The notes under the pieces were generated by a model. It was given only the letters and a program-made list of their open reading frames with translations. It was not told the DNA's origin and did not search any database. Positions 48,124 through 57,600 of a DNA stretch of 64,000 bases are shown here, one piece after another. The DNA comes from Bradymonadales bacterium. Lineage in GTDB: Bacteria > Myxococcota_A > Bradymonadia > JAFGEP01. The translations under genes were made by a program, and so were the position numbers. Position 1 is the first letter of the stretch; every line of letters begins with the position of its first letter. The stretch spans positions 42,901 to 106,900 of the forward strand of contig JAFGEP010000135.1 in the NCBI GenBank assembly GCA_016931535.1. Direction: 5' to 3'.

Positions 48124-49641
48124 TCAGGGAATATTGGGGGGAGGAAACCCCTGCACGACGATAGTATAAGACTCTGTAAGCTCGGTTCCCAAGGTCTCGG
48201 CTGCAAGCCAGAAGTGATCGCGATACAGCTGCAGCTGGGCATCGAGCACCTGCTCGTAGGCCAGGTAGATCTGGATGCGCGGATTGGCTGGCCGCCACCT
48301 GGTCTCGGTGGAAAAGGCGTGAACGCCGATTGCCAGCTGTTCATCCTCGGATGGCGTAGCGATGGTGATCAGCTCCGGGCCGAACCCCTGGGTGTTGTAG
48401 TCGAAGTGGTGGTGCGGATCATCCTGGCTGCTGTTCTCATCTCCGAAGTTGGCGGTGGAGAAGTTGGGTCCCACGACCTGCCCGGCGGTTTGCCAGTAGT
48501 ATCCGTCGCTCGTTTGCCGAGCCACGTAGAAGTCGAGGTCGTTGACCGCATCGGCACCCACCCGCTCTGGCCATACCACCCAGGCCACGAACTGGTCGAG
48601 CGGCAGGGTCACATCCACCGTCAAGGTGTGCTCGAAGTTACAGCCCAGGCCGTCGGTCGCCAGCAGACTGATGCCATAGCGGCCGATCATGTCCGGCACG
48701 AATATGCCGCGCCGATCCGCCCTTCGCTGCAGCAGCTGGAGGGAGCCGGTGGGCGCATCGAGGAAGGTGAGTGACTCGATCCAGTAGCTGGCGTCCCCCA
48801 TCAGCTCGATGGCGATCTGGTGGCCGATGTCCAGGGTGAGATAGGCGCTGCCCCCGCTGGCGCCTCGATCCGGCTGAGCCCATACCGAGGCGACCGGGCA
48901 GCTGCCCTCGACCTGCATCATGGTGCTCCAGGTCAGCGTAAAGATGCGTGAGAACGAGGGTGAGGAGTAGCTAAAGACAGCGGAGGCGTTGCCCCAACCC
49001 GATTGCAGGCCCTGGATGACGATGGGCATGCCCACACAGTCGTCACCGACGGGCACCTCGATCGGCGTCTGCACCTCGGAGGCCAGCAGGGCGCTGATCG
49101 CCGGGGAGTCGGAGCTGACCGCGATGTCGGATACCGTGATCGGATAGGTACCGCAGTTGGCCAGGCAGGCCTGCACCACCAGCGTTTCCCCCACCTCGAC
49201 CAGGTAGAAGGTCTCGGCATTCAGCACCTCCAGACAAGGGAGCGATGGTCCCGTGTCATCCCCGATGTCCGCCCGGTCCGGTGTATCCCCGTCGGACGAC
49301 AGATCGCGGTCGGGCGGGCGGTCTACCGGCTGATCCGGATCTGCGGGGCGGTCGCGCGCCAGGTCGCCAACCTGGTCGGGCGGACGGTCCAAGGAAACGT
49401 CGTGGCTATCGTCGGAGACCGGATCGTCCGGGAGGTCCGCCGCCAGATCTCCAGCCGAGTCATCGGCGAGGTCGACGGGGACCGATTCGGGGAAACGGCA
49501 GACCCCCTGCCAACAGATGCGGCCATGCAGGCAGTCCGAATGTTGCGTGCAACCGGCAGCGTGCGGATCCACACGGCAGCCTAGCGGGCCGAGCAAACCG
49601 CAACCAAGAGCCACGACACCCGCTATAAACAGCGTTCGCAT
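48124..49641 (-). CDS. Cys-rich lipoprotein with Asp-rich low-complexity linker
   Basis: CTQHSDCLHGRICWQGVC; DLADDSAGDLAADLPDDPVSDD... linker. Confidence 0.7.
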   Translation of the reverse strand: MRTLFIAGVVALGCGLLGPLGCRVDPHAAGCTQHSDCLHGRICWQGVCRFPESVPVDLADDSAGDLAADLPDDPVSDDSHDVSLDRPPDQVGDLARDRPADPDQPVDRPPDRDLSSDGDTPDRADIGDDTGPSLPCLEVLNAETFYLVEVGETLVVQACLANCGTYPITVSDIAVSSDSPAISALLASEVQTPIEVPVGDDCVGMPIVIQGLQSGWGNASAVFSYSSPSFSRIFTLTWSTMMQVEGSCPVASVWAQPDRGASGGSAYLTLDIGHQIAIELMGDASYWIESLTFLDAPTGSLQLLQRRADRRGIFVPDMIGRYGISLLATDGLGCNFEHTLTVDVTLPLDQFVAWVVWPERVGADAVNDLDFYVARQTSDGYYWQTAGQVVGPNFSTANFGDENSSQDDPHHHFDYNTQGFGPELITIATPSEDEQLAIGVHAFSTETRWRPANPRIQIYLAYEQVLDAQLQLYRDHFWLAAETLGTELTESYTIVVQGFPPPNIP

Positions 49642-49897
49642 AGGTACCCCGGACACCGGATCAGAAAGCAACCATCTCTCTTGGACTGGTGACCGGTCGG
49701 TCGAGCACCGCTGTCGGCCGGCACGAGCGGGTGTCGAAGAACCCCCGGTCACCAGGGTTTTCAGACAACACAAAGAAGATACCGCCTCGCTCCGATTCAA
49801 TCAAACACCTACCTGGCAGACCTTGCGCTTGAAGGTTCTGTTCCTAACAGACCGGCGGTACACTCTGGTGTCGTTCGGACCGGGAGTACCCTGGACC

Positions 49898-51958
49898 ATG
49901 AAGCGGAAACTGGAGTACCTGGGCGAAAGGTTGGGGGAGTACCTGCTGCCGATGAAAGGCAGCTATCAGGCCGTGATCATTCTGTTGGCCATGGTCATCG
50001 GAGTGCTCGGTGCCTATGGAGCGATCCTGTTCCGCCTCTGTATTCGCTGGTCCCACCTGCTCTTCTTCTCAACCACCGATTACGGGCTCGATGCGCTCCA
50101 GGCGGTCCCCTGGTGGAATCGGCTGTTGCTTCCCACCGCTGGCGGAGTACTGGTGGGGTTCATCGTCACCAGGCTGGCCCCCGAGGTGAAGGGGTCGGGG
50201 ATCCCGGAGGTGATGGAGGCGGTGGCGTGGAAGGGGGGGATCATCCGGTTACGGGTGCTGGTGACCAAGATCGTGGCGGTAGCGCTCACCATCGGTTCGG
50301 GAGGCTCAGCAGGCCGAGAGGGGCCGATCGTGCACATCGGCTCGGCCATCGCTTCGGCCATCGGCCAATTTTTGGGTCTCTCGGCCCGCTACCTCAGGAC
50401 CTTCGTGGCCTGCGGAGCGGCGGCGGGCATCGCGGCCACTTTCAACGCTCCCATCGCCGGCGCGCTCTTCTCGCTGGAAGTGATCGTGGGCAACATGAAG
50501 GTGGTCAACCTGCCGCCGATCGTGATTTCGGCGGTGGTGGCCACGGTGATCAGCCGGCATCATCTGGGGGACTATCCGGCCTTTGTCACCCCTCCCTACG
50601 ACCTGGTCAGCCCTCTGGAGCTGCTGCCCTACGCCGGCCTGGGACTGGCCGCGGGCCTGATCGCCAGCCTGTTCATCCTGCTGTTTATCTATACCGGACG
50701 CCTTTTCGAGCGGTCGAAGGCGCCGGTCTGGGTCAGACCTGCCATCGGGGGGCTCGGAGTAGGGTTCATCGCGCTTGGGCTGCCCCATGTGTTCGGGGTG
50801 GGGTACGAGACCATCGGGGCTGCGCTATCGGATCGCCTCGCGACCTGGATCCTGGTCGCCATCGTCTTTGCCAAGCTGTTGGCTACCTGTCTGACCCTGG
50901 GATCGGGGGGCAGCGGGGGGGTCTTTGCCCCTTCGCTGGTACTGGGAGCCACCTTGGGGGCGGCTTGGGGGCAGGTGGCCCACCACCTGTTCCCCAGTTG
51001 GACCGCCACCCCTGGAGCCTATGCACTGGTGGGGATGGGAGCCATGGTGTCAGCGGTCACCTTTGCCCCCATCTCCGCCATCCTGATCATCTTCGAGATG
51101 ACCAACAACTACCTGGTCATTCCCCCCCTGATGCTGAGTTCGGTGATCTCGGTGCTGCTCGCCAATCTGCTGGTCAAGCGTTCCATTTACGTGGCCAAGC
51201 TGGAAGCCCGAGGGGTTCAGCTGCGCCAGGGCAAGGAGCCAAACGTGCTCCGCACCCTCAAGGTGAGGACCCTGCTGGAGACGGAGGTGCTCCAGATCCC
51301 CACCACCATGGGGTTCAACCAGGTCCTCTCCCGACTACTGAAAGGGAACAGGCCGGTGGCCGTTGCCATCGACGAGAGCGGGGCTTACGTGGGAACCATC
51401 GAGCTGGAGGACATCCGGGAGATCCTTCCCCTGGAAGAAAAAGTGGCCCGGTGCCTCATCGCCCTCGACCTGGCCAACACCGACATGCCCTTCGTGTTGC
51501 CCGAAGACAACCTGGACCTGGTGATGCACATCTTCGGCAGGACCGACCGGGACGCCATCGCCGTCTGCGAGACGGTGCAAAACCGCAAGGTCATCGGTCT
51601 CATCTCCCGCAGTACCGCCATCAACGCCTACAACCAGCGCATCTTCGAGGAAGACCTGGCGGGTGGCTTCGGCTCCATCATGGAAACGGTCACCGAGGGG
51701 CGGACCATCGAGATTCTCGGAGGTCTCCACCTGGGGGAGATCGAGGTGCCTGCCGCCTGGGTCGGCAAGACGCTGCGGGAGGCCGATCTGCGCAAGAACC
51801 ACCAGATCGAGGTGGTCCTGGTTCACCGGGAGAGCGGTCTCGCCAACGATCTGGACGGACGCCCTGGAATGTTCCCTTCTCCCGATCTGAAGCTCGAACC
51901 GGGCGACAAGCTGCTCGTCATCGGAATGCGCGAGGTCATCCGGGCCATGAAGGCTTGA
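49898..51958 (+). CDS. ClC-family chloride/proton antiporter with CBS and TrkA-C-like domains
   Basis: GSGIPEV, GREGPIVHIGSAIAS, GSGGSGGVFAPSLVLGA; C-terminal EVPAAWVGKTLREADLRKNHQIEVVLV...LEPGDKLLVIG. Confidence 0.93.
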   Translation: MKRKLEYLGERLGEYLLPMKGSYQAVIILLAMVIGVLGAYGAILFRLCIRWSHLLFFSTTDYGLDALQAVPWWNRLLLPTAGGVLVGFIVTRLAPEVKGSGIPEVMEAVAWKGGIIRLRVLVTKIVAVALTIGSGGSAGREGPIVHIGSAIASAIGQFLGLSARYLRTFVACGAAAGIAATFNAPIAGALFSLEVIVGNMKVVNLPPIVISAVVATVISRHHLGDYPAFVTPPYDLVSPLELLPYAGLGLAAGLIASLFILLFIYTGRLFERSKAPVWVRPAIGGLGVGFIALGLPHVFGVGYETIGAALSDRLATWILVAIVFAKLLATCLTLGSGGSGGVFAPSLVLGATLGAAWGQVAHHLFPSWTATPGAYALVGMGAMVSAVTFAPISAILIIFEMTNNYLVIPPLMLSSVISVLLANLLVKRSIYVAKLEARGVQLRQGKEPNVLRTLKVRTLLETEVLQIPTTMGFNQVLSRLLKGNRPVAVAIDESGAYVGTIELEDIREILPLEEKVARCLIALDLANTDMPFVLPEDNLDLVMHIFGRTDRDAIAVCETVQNRKVIGLISRSTAINAYNQRIFEEDLAGGFGSIMETVTEGRTIEILGGLHLGEIEVPAAWVGKTLREADLRKNHQIEVVLVHRESGLANDLDGRPGMFPSPDLKLEPGDKLLVIGMREVIRAMKA

Positions 51959-52126
51959 AGGTGCTGTCCTTCATTGACAGCACCGGGGGAGTTCGGGTAA
52001 ATCCCCCCTTCGCGTACCGTGGTCCAGGGCTCGCCGGACCCGCCGGACGCAGATGGATGCAAGACCTTTGAACAACAACGGATCAGGAGAGCCAAAGCTC
52101 TCGATGGCGGGCCGGGAGAGAGGAAC

Positions 52127-52822
52127 ATGCGCGGATTGATCGGGCGAAAGGTCGGTATGACCCAGATCTTCGACCAGGCGGGACAACGGATTCCTGTCAC
52201 GGTCATCGACGTCGGCGGCAACATCGTGGTCCAGACCAAGAGCAGCCAGGGTAAAGATGGCTATGACGCGGTAAAGCTCGGCTTCGAGCCTGCCGTCCGG
52301 CAAGAGAAGAACGGCATGGAGCGCTTTCGGGGCCTGACCAAGGCCGAAACCGGCGTCTTTGCCAAGGCCGGCATCGAAGCCCCCAGGCGGATCGTGCGGG
52401 AGTTCCGCCTCCGGGCCGACGAGGTCGGCCGCTACCAGGTGGGACAGGAGATCGCGGTAGCCGACGAGTTTCGCGCCGGCGACATCGTCGATGTGGTCGG
52501 GACCTCCAAGGGGCGCGGCTTCACCGGCGTCGTCAAACGCTACGGCTTCGTCTGCGCCAGGGCTACCCACGGAACCCACGAGAACTTCCGGCATCCGGGC
52601 GCTATCGGCGCCAGTGCCGATCCGAGCCGGGTGGTCAAGGGGCTGAAGCTGCCCGGTCAATACGGAAACAGTCGAGTCACCGCCCAGAACCTGAAGGTCC
52701 AGCAGGTCATGCCCGAGGAGGGGTTGATCCTCGTCCGCGGCTCCGTGCCGGGAGCCGAGGGCTCCATCGTCACCATTTGCGCGGGCGTCAAGAAAGGGCG
52801 GAGTGTAGTGGCGGCGAGGTGA
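52127..52822 (+). CDS. rplC: 50S ribosomal protein L3 (stand-alone locus)
   Basis: MRGLIGRKVGMTQIFDQAGQRIPVTVIDVGGN...GTSKGRGFTGVVKRYGF...ATHGTHENFRHPGAIGASADPSRVVKG. Confidence 0.92.
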   Translation: MRGLIGRKVGMTQIFDQAGQRIPVTVIDVGGNIVVQTKSSQGKDGYDAVKLGFEPAVRQEKNGMERFRGLTKAETGVFAKAGIEAPRRIVREFRLRADEVGRYQVGQEIAVADEFRAGDIVDVVGTSKGRGFTGVVKRYGFVCARATHGTHENFRHPGAIGASADPSRVVKGLKLPGQYGNSRVTAQNLKVQQVMPEEGLILVRGSVPGAEGSIVTICAGVKKGRSVVAAR

Positions 52823-53141
52823 ACCGCTCCAACGCCTGCCGAGAGCCTTCATCCAGGTAGTCGAACCGAATGGCAAAGCCGGGCGGATGGGCGGATGGCA
52901 CCGTCATGTTCGTCCGGCAGACATGCCCCCGTGCGTTGACCGCCAGCCCCTCCCCAAGCTGAAACCGGACAAAGCAGGCCTCCCCCTCGTCCAACAGCAG
53001 AGCGGTCTTCAAAAAGACCCCTCCCCTGCTCACATCGGTGGCCTCCAGGACAAAACCGAAGCCGGCATCATCCAGCACATACACATCGTTCCCGAACCGC
53101 TTCCGGGGAAACCGCCTCAAACCGTCGGTTGCATTGTTCAT
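52788..53141 (-). CDS. Single-domain PilZ protein
   Basis: RRFPRKRF (RxxxR) and DVSRGG (DxSxxG); overlaps rplC 3' end by 35 bp. Confidence 0.75.
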   Translation of the reverse strand: MNNATDGLRRFPRKRFGNDVYVLDDAGFGFVLEATDVSRGGVFLKTALLLDEGEACFVRFQLGEGLAVNARGHVCRTNMTVPSAHPPGFAIRFDYLDEGSRQALERFTSPPLHSALS

Positions 53142-53304
53142 GAAGACCTCCCCCAGACTCGATCGCCATGCCCCAAAGGTAGCTCGACCCGGCTGCCTCC
53201 ATGCCGCCGGGTCGAAGCCCATTCGCCGTGTAGCCGAATGTCGGGTTCGGTGGGTGCGGCACTGACCTGTTCGTGGGCTCACCGTACCACACCGCGACCT
53301 ACCG

Positions 53305-54162
53305 TCAAAAAATCGACGAGCGGGGGGGGATACGACCGGTGAAGACCCATTGCGCCGGTCCGGTCATCCGCACCCGGGACAGATCGGGGGAGACCTCGAT
53401 GAGCAGCTCGCCACCGGGAAGCCGTACCGGGATGGGCCGGTCCGCCGCCATCCGCCCCGTGGCCACGGCGGCAGCCGCGGTGGCGCAGGCAGCCGAGCCG
53501 CAGGCACGGGTGAAGCCGCAGCCGCGTTCCCAGACGACCAGAGCGATCCAGCCGGCCTCCGTCACCCGGGCCAGTGAGACGTTGGCTCCCCGGGGGAAAG
53601 CGGGATGATGCTCCAAGGCGGCCAGCTGCCTCTCCTCGCTCAGCCCTGCAGGGGGATCGAACAGCACCAGGTGGGGATTCCCCATGGATATCGCCAGCCC
53701 TGTTGCCTCTCCAACCGGTGTGGTTACCGCAACCGCGGGGATCGACCCCGCCGATCCCTGGACCGGAATGGACAGGCTAGCTGGGGAAGCCGGCCCCATC
53801 TCCACCGAGACCCGTCCATCCGAGTGCAGCTGGATCTCCCTCCAACCGGCATCGGTACGCACCGCAAGGCGAGCGGAGGACAGCCGCCGGCGCCGCGCCC
53901 AGGACCGGGTTGCGCAACGGATTCCGTTGCCGCAGATCTCCGGGATCGACCCGTCTTGGTTGACCACCTCCAGTCGGAACGAGCTCGGCCCTTCCTCCGA
54001 CAGGATCAGGACACCGTCGGCGCCGATCCCGGTCCGGCGGTCGCACCATCCGACCAGGCGTCCCAGCAGGTCCCCTTGGGGGGAGATCTGGGTTTTCCGG
54101 ACCAGGATGAAATCGTTCCCCAGCCCTTCCATCTTCTCGAAGGGGATGGCGGCTTCTTTCAT
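53305..54162 (-). CDS. dapF: Diaminopimelate epimerase
   Basis: KMEGLGNDFILV, EICGNGIRCATR, GCGFTRACGSAACA. Confidence 0.93.
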   Translation of the reverse strand: MKEAAIPFEKMEGLGNDFILVRKTQISPQGDLLGRLVGWCDRRTGIGADGVLILSEEGPSSFRLEVVNQDGSIPEICGNGIRCATRSWARRRRLSSARLAVRTDAGWREIQLHSDGRVSVEMGPASPASLSIPVQGSAGSIPAVAVTTPVGEATGLAISMGNPHLVLFDPPAGLSEERQLAALEHHPAFPRGANVSLARVTEAGWIALVVWERGCGFTRACGSAACATAAAAVATGRMAADRPIPVRLPGGELLIEVSPDLSRVRMTGPAQWVFTGRIPPRSSIF

Positions 54163-54165
54163 GCA

Positions 54166-54732
54166 CTACCTGTTCGAGGCGTCATCGTTGGACCTGCCGG
54201 TTCTGGCTCGACCCTCTCCTCGTTCGGGACTCGGCTTGGGTGGTTCGATGTACTTGGTCATGATGAAGGCGTCCTCCCCCTCCTCCACGTAGTATCGCTT
54301 GCGTCGATGCACGATGGAGAACCCCTTGTCGAGGTAGAGGTTGATGGCGGTCTTGTTGCTGACGCGCACCTCCAGGGCGACATGGTTCAACCCGCGCTGC
54401 AGGCAGACGCGGTCGAGGTAGTCCAGCAACCGTCTGGCCAGTGCTTGTCGCTGGTACTGAGGATGGACGGCGATATTGAGCAGGTGGAGCTCATCCTCCA
54501 CGATCCAGTAGACGATGAAGGCGATCAGATCTCCAGCGGGCACGAACAGGGCGTCGATGGTCGACCAGCGGTTCTGGAACTCGGACTCGAAGGCGGAGCG
54601 GGGCCAGGGGAAGGGATAGCACAGGTGCTCGACCCGCAGGATGGCATCCAGGTCGGAAGGCACCGCCTGCCGCATCAGGAAGCCCTTCAGGGAGAACTCG
54701 GCTCGGAGATCAACCGGAGTATGATGTTCCAC
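54166..54732 (-). CDS. rimI: RimI-like GNAT acetyltransferase
   Basis: LLNIAVHPQYQRQALARRLLDYL, NKTAINLYLDKGFSIVHRRKRYY. Confidence 0.85.
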   Translation of the reverse strand: MEHHTPVDLRAEFSLKGFLMRQAVPSDLDAILRVEHLCYPFPWPRSAFESEFQNRWSTIDALFVPAGDLIAFIVYWIVEDELHLLNIAVHPQYQRQALARRLLDYLDRVCLQRGLNHVALEVRVSNKTAINLYLDKGFSIVHRRKRYYVEEGEDAFIMTKYIEPPKPSPERGEGRARTGRSNDDASNR

Positions 54733-55283
54733 AGGTTTTCTCGACCTTCACCACTTTTACTGGAGAATAGCACAGTCGAGGCGGCGAAATCCCTCATCGT
54801 GGCGGCCAGCTGTTGGAAGCGCAGATTCCGCGCACTCTTTGACAGCTTGTCACTCTTGGTGAACACGACCACGGCTCGGATACCGAACCGTCGCAGCAGA
54901 TCGAGGAGCTGGTACTCCTCCGGCTCGGGTCCTCGCCTCAGGTCGACCAGGACCAGCATGGCCACCAGACCTCGACGACTCCCGAGGTAGCTCTCCACCA
55001 TCCGCTTCCAGGACTGGCGTTCTTCTTGGGTGCGTCGGGCAAAACCGTACCCCGGCAGGTCGACCAGGTAGAATCGATCCTCGATCCGATAGAAGTTGAG
55101 GGCACGGGTCATGCCCGGTGTGCGCGAGATCCGGGCGAGCTGATGGCGAACCAGCAGGCAGTTGATCAAGGAAGACTTGCCTACGTTGCTGCGTCCCGCG
55201 ACCGCAACGTCACACAGATCCTCCTCGGGAAAGCTGCTCGGCTGGACCGCGCTGGTCACGAAGGTAGCGGAGATCGATTTCAT
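54687..55283 (-). CDS. engB: Ribosome biogenesis GTPase EngB/YsxC
   Basis: VAGRSNVGKSSLINCLL, SRTPGMTRALNFY, LVDLPGYGFA, VVFTKSDKLS. Confidence 0.93.
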   Translation of the reverse strand: MKSISATFVTSAVQPSSFPEEDLCDVAVAGRSNVGKSSLINCLLVRHQLARISRTPGMTRALNFYRIEDRFYLVDLPGYGFARRTQEERQSWKRMVESYLGSRRGLVAMLVLVDLRRGPEPEEYQLLDLLRRFGIRAVVVFTKSDKLSKSARNLRFQQLAATMRDFAASTVLFSSKSGEGRENLWNIILRLISEPSSP

Positions 55284-55422
55284 CTTCCCTGGCGAACCAG
55301 ATCGAACGCCAACCTCACCACGGGTCGGCCTGTCGGATTATTGTGCGAACCGGTGACGAATGCTAGGTAGTTTCTCATTGTTCGGTCTGACGACTGGGGA
55401 CCAAGGACCATATCGGGGTGCC

Positions 55423-56019
55423 ATGAAACTCTTCGGGTTGACCGGCAATACCGGCACAGGGAAGTCCACCGTGGCCAGGATGCTGGCCGGATTGGGCATC
55501 GCGGTGGTGGATGCCGACCTGCTGGCCCGCCAGGTGGTCGAACCCGGACAGCCTGCCCTGGAAGAGATCCGAGCCGAGTTTGGCGACCAGTTCTTCGATT
55601 CCGAGGGGCGACTGGACCGCAAGGCGTTGGGGCGTCTGGTCTTCGGAGACAGGAAGGCCTTGGAGCGGCTGGAGGCGATCGTACACCCCCGCATCCTGGC
55701 TCTCGCTGCCGAGCGGATTCGAGCCCTGGAGCGAGGGGGAGCGCAGGTGGTGGTCTTCGACGCCGCCGCCCTGTTGGAAGCCGGGTTGGCAGCGATGTTC
55801 GATGGCCTGATCGTGGTCACCAGCGATCGGGAGCAGCAGGTATCGCGGATCATGGACCGCGATGGGCTGACCCGCCAGGATGCCGATCGGCGGATGGCCG
55901 CGCAGATGCCGAGCGACCAGAAGGTACGCGCGGCCGACCGGGTGGTCGACAACTCCGGGACCCTGCAGGAGCTGGAGGAAGAGGTGCGGTTGCTGGCCGC
56001 ATGGCTTGTCAGGAAGTGA
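55423..56019 (+). CDS. coaE: Dephospho-CoA kinase
   Basis: MKLFGLTGNTGTGKSTVARMLAGLGIAVVDADLLARQVV. Confidence 0.92.
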   Translation: MKLFGLTGNTGTGKSTVARMLAGLGIAVVDADLLARQVVEPGQPALEEIRAEFGDQFFDSEGRLDRKALGRLVFGDRKALERLEAIVHPRILALAAERIRALERGGAQVVVFDAAALLEAGLAAMFDGLIVVTSDREQQVSRIMDRDGLTRQDADRRMAAQMPSDQKVRAADRVVDNSGTLQELEEEVRLLAAWLVRK

Positions 56020-57523
56020 TGATGCCTGCGGTGTACAGCTCGGCCAACAGCTTGATGGTCTCCTCGCGGGGAAAATGGACCAGGTCGACAATGTCCTCGA
56101 CGGTCCAGACTCCATCCACATAGGACAGCACAAACCCTTTCTTGGCGTCGAGCTTGTGCAGCCGCAGCTCATCATCAGCGATCGACCTCCTGAAAACCGT
56201 GTCCATCGACCCTATCAGCGACGAGTATCGCTGGGCGAGCTTGCGCTCGTTGTCCTCAAACAGCTCCTGGGCTTGCCTGTGGCTTCCATCCGACCTGAGT
56301 CCCATTGAACCCTGGCTGTCCGCGGATTCGTCCTCGTGGTTCAGGCCCTCATCGGCCTGGTCGACCTCCATGGCCAACTCATCCACCTGGATGATCCGGG
56401 GAACGGACCGCTCGACCCGTTCCTCCTCCGGATCGGTCGCTGTCCTGTCGCTGTCGTCGGAGGGGGTAGAGGGGATCGGTCGATGAAAACCGGCTCGCAG
56501 GACGGCAAAGGGATCGACGAGGGGATCGGGGGGAACCGGGGCGCCGATGTGGGCACCCAGCCCGATCAAGGTCATCCCCTGTGGTACCGACCGAGCCGGC
56601 GAGGGGAGTCGAGGGGAGTCGACCCGATCGGCGAACGGCCTGTTTTCGAGGGCGATTGACCACGTTTGTTCTTCTGGTGGTTGCCGGAGCGGTGGCTTGT
56701 CCCTGTCGGGCGATTCTTGCCGGTGCTCGTCAGGTACGCTGAACCCCGGTTTTGTCCTGACACTCCGTTGGCTTTGGTCGCCCTGGTCGACGGGCAGGTC
56801 ACCGGGGGGGGGCGAGGACCACGCATCGATGGAGACGTTCTCGACCTCTTCGTCCTTGAGGATCGAGAGGAGATCCGACTCGGCATCGCCTGCTGTTTCC
56901 AGCTCAGGAGAGGGGCCGACCTGGGGTGGGCTGCGGTAGTCTGGACGGGACTGCCGTTTGAAGGGTGGAGGTGCCGTGGTGGCCTTGTATCGCGGTGTCA
57001 GTCCGCTGGAGGTACGTCTGGGGACCGGTGTGCCCGAGCCGGCAGCCTTCCACTCTCCCCTGGTCCGCGGCCCGTCGTGCTCGTCGCTGTGGGGTTGGTC
57101 CTCATCGAGGTCAGTCCGAGAGAAGCTGTGGCCGGTGAGGGTCTGTCGGGGGCTCTGTGACTCGGGTCGTATCGGCCAGTCACCTTGGAGCGCCCTGGAG
57201 TCCGGCGTCCTGTCTGCGCCGGGCTGCATCGTGCCGCTGGGCAGGTTGGGCTGCCGGACCCGCTCGAAGGTAGAGAGGTCGTATCCGTGGGCAGCGACAA
57301 TGGCGGGGATGTTGGGTTTGGAGCGATTGGCGGTTCGGACGGGGGAATCCAGGTACTCATTGACCAGGCTCATGCACAGTCGAGCCACTTCGCAGGAGGG
57401 ATCCCGCTGGAGTGCCATGGCCCAGAACCCTTTCGCTTCCAGGTAGTCCCCGGAGCGGGCGCACTGCATTCCTCGGCTGAGGAACAGGCGCAGCTCGGTG
57501 GGGATCTTTTGGGTGAAGCTCAT
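56009..57523 (-). CDS. TPR-start, disordered-middle protein with C-terminal small helical module
   Basis: C-terminal GFVLSYVDGVWTVEDIVDLVHFPREETIKLLAELYTAGIIT, similar to a segment in the J-domain protein. Confidence 0.65.
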   Translation of the reverse strand: MSFTQKIPTELRLFLSRGMQCARSGDYLEAKGFWAMALQRDPSCEVARLCMSLVNEYLDSPVRTANRSKPNIPAIVAAHGYDLSTFERVRQPNLPSGTMQPGADRTPDSRALQGDWPIRPESQSPRQTLTGHSFSRTDLDEDQPHSDEHDGPRTRGEWKAAGSGTPVPRRTSSGLTPRYKATTAPPPFKRQSRPDYRSPPQVGPSPELETAGDAESDLLSILKDEEVENVSIDAWSSPPPGDLPVDQGDQSQRSVRTKPGFSVPDEHRQESPDRDKPPLRQPPEEQTWSIALENRPFADRVDSPRLPSPARSVPQGMTLIGLGAHIGAPVPPDPLVDPFAVLRAGFHRPIPSTPSDDSDRTATDPEEERVERSVPRIIQVDELAMEVDQADEGLNHEDESADSQGSMGLRSDGSHRQAQELFEDNERKLAQRYSSLIGSMDTVFRRSIADDELRLHKLDAKKGFVLSYVDGVWTVEDIVDLVHFPREETIKLLAELYTAGIITS

Positions 57524-57600
57524 TGGTGGGTGGGCTCTTGGATCATGCGGTTTCTACTGGGGCTCGCCCGACCTGCACCCGTTCCGCCTGGACTCGATGT

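Noticed and set aside
53305-54162. DapF with GFTRACG instead of GETLACG as a possible inactive enzyme
   Set aside because: Both catalytic Cys are present and similar GLT/GFTxACGSAACA variants are, to my knowledge, common in functional DapF families.
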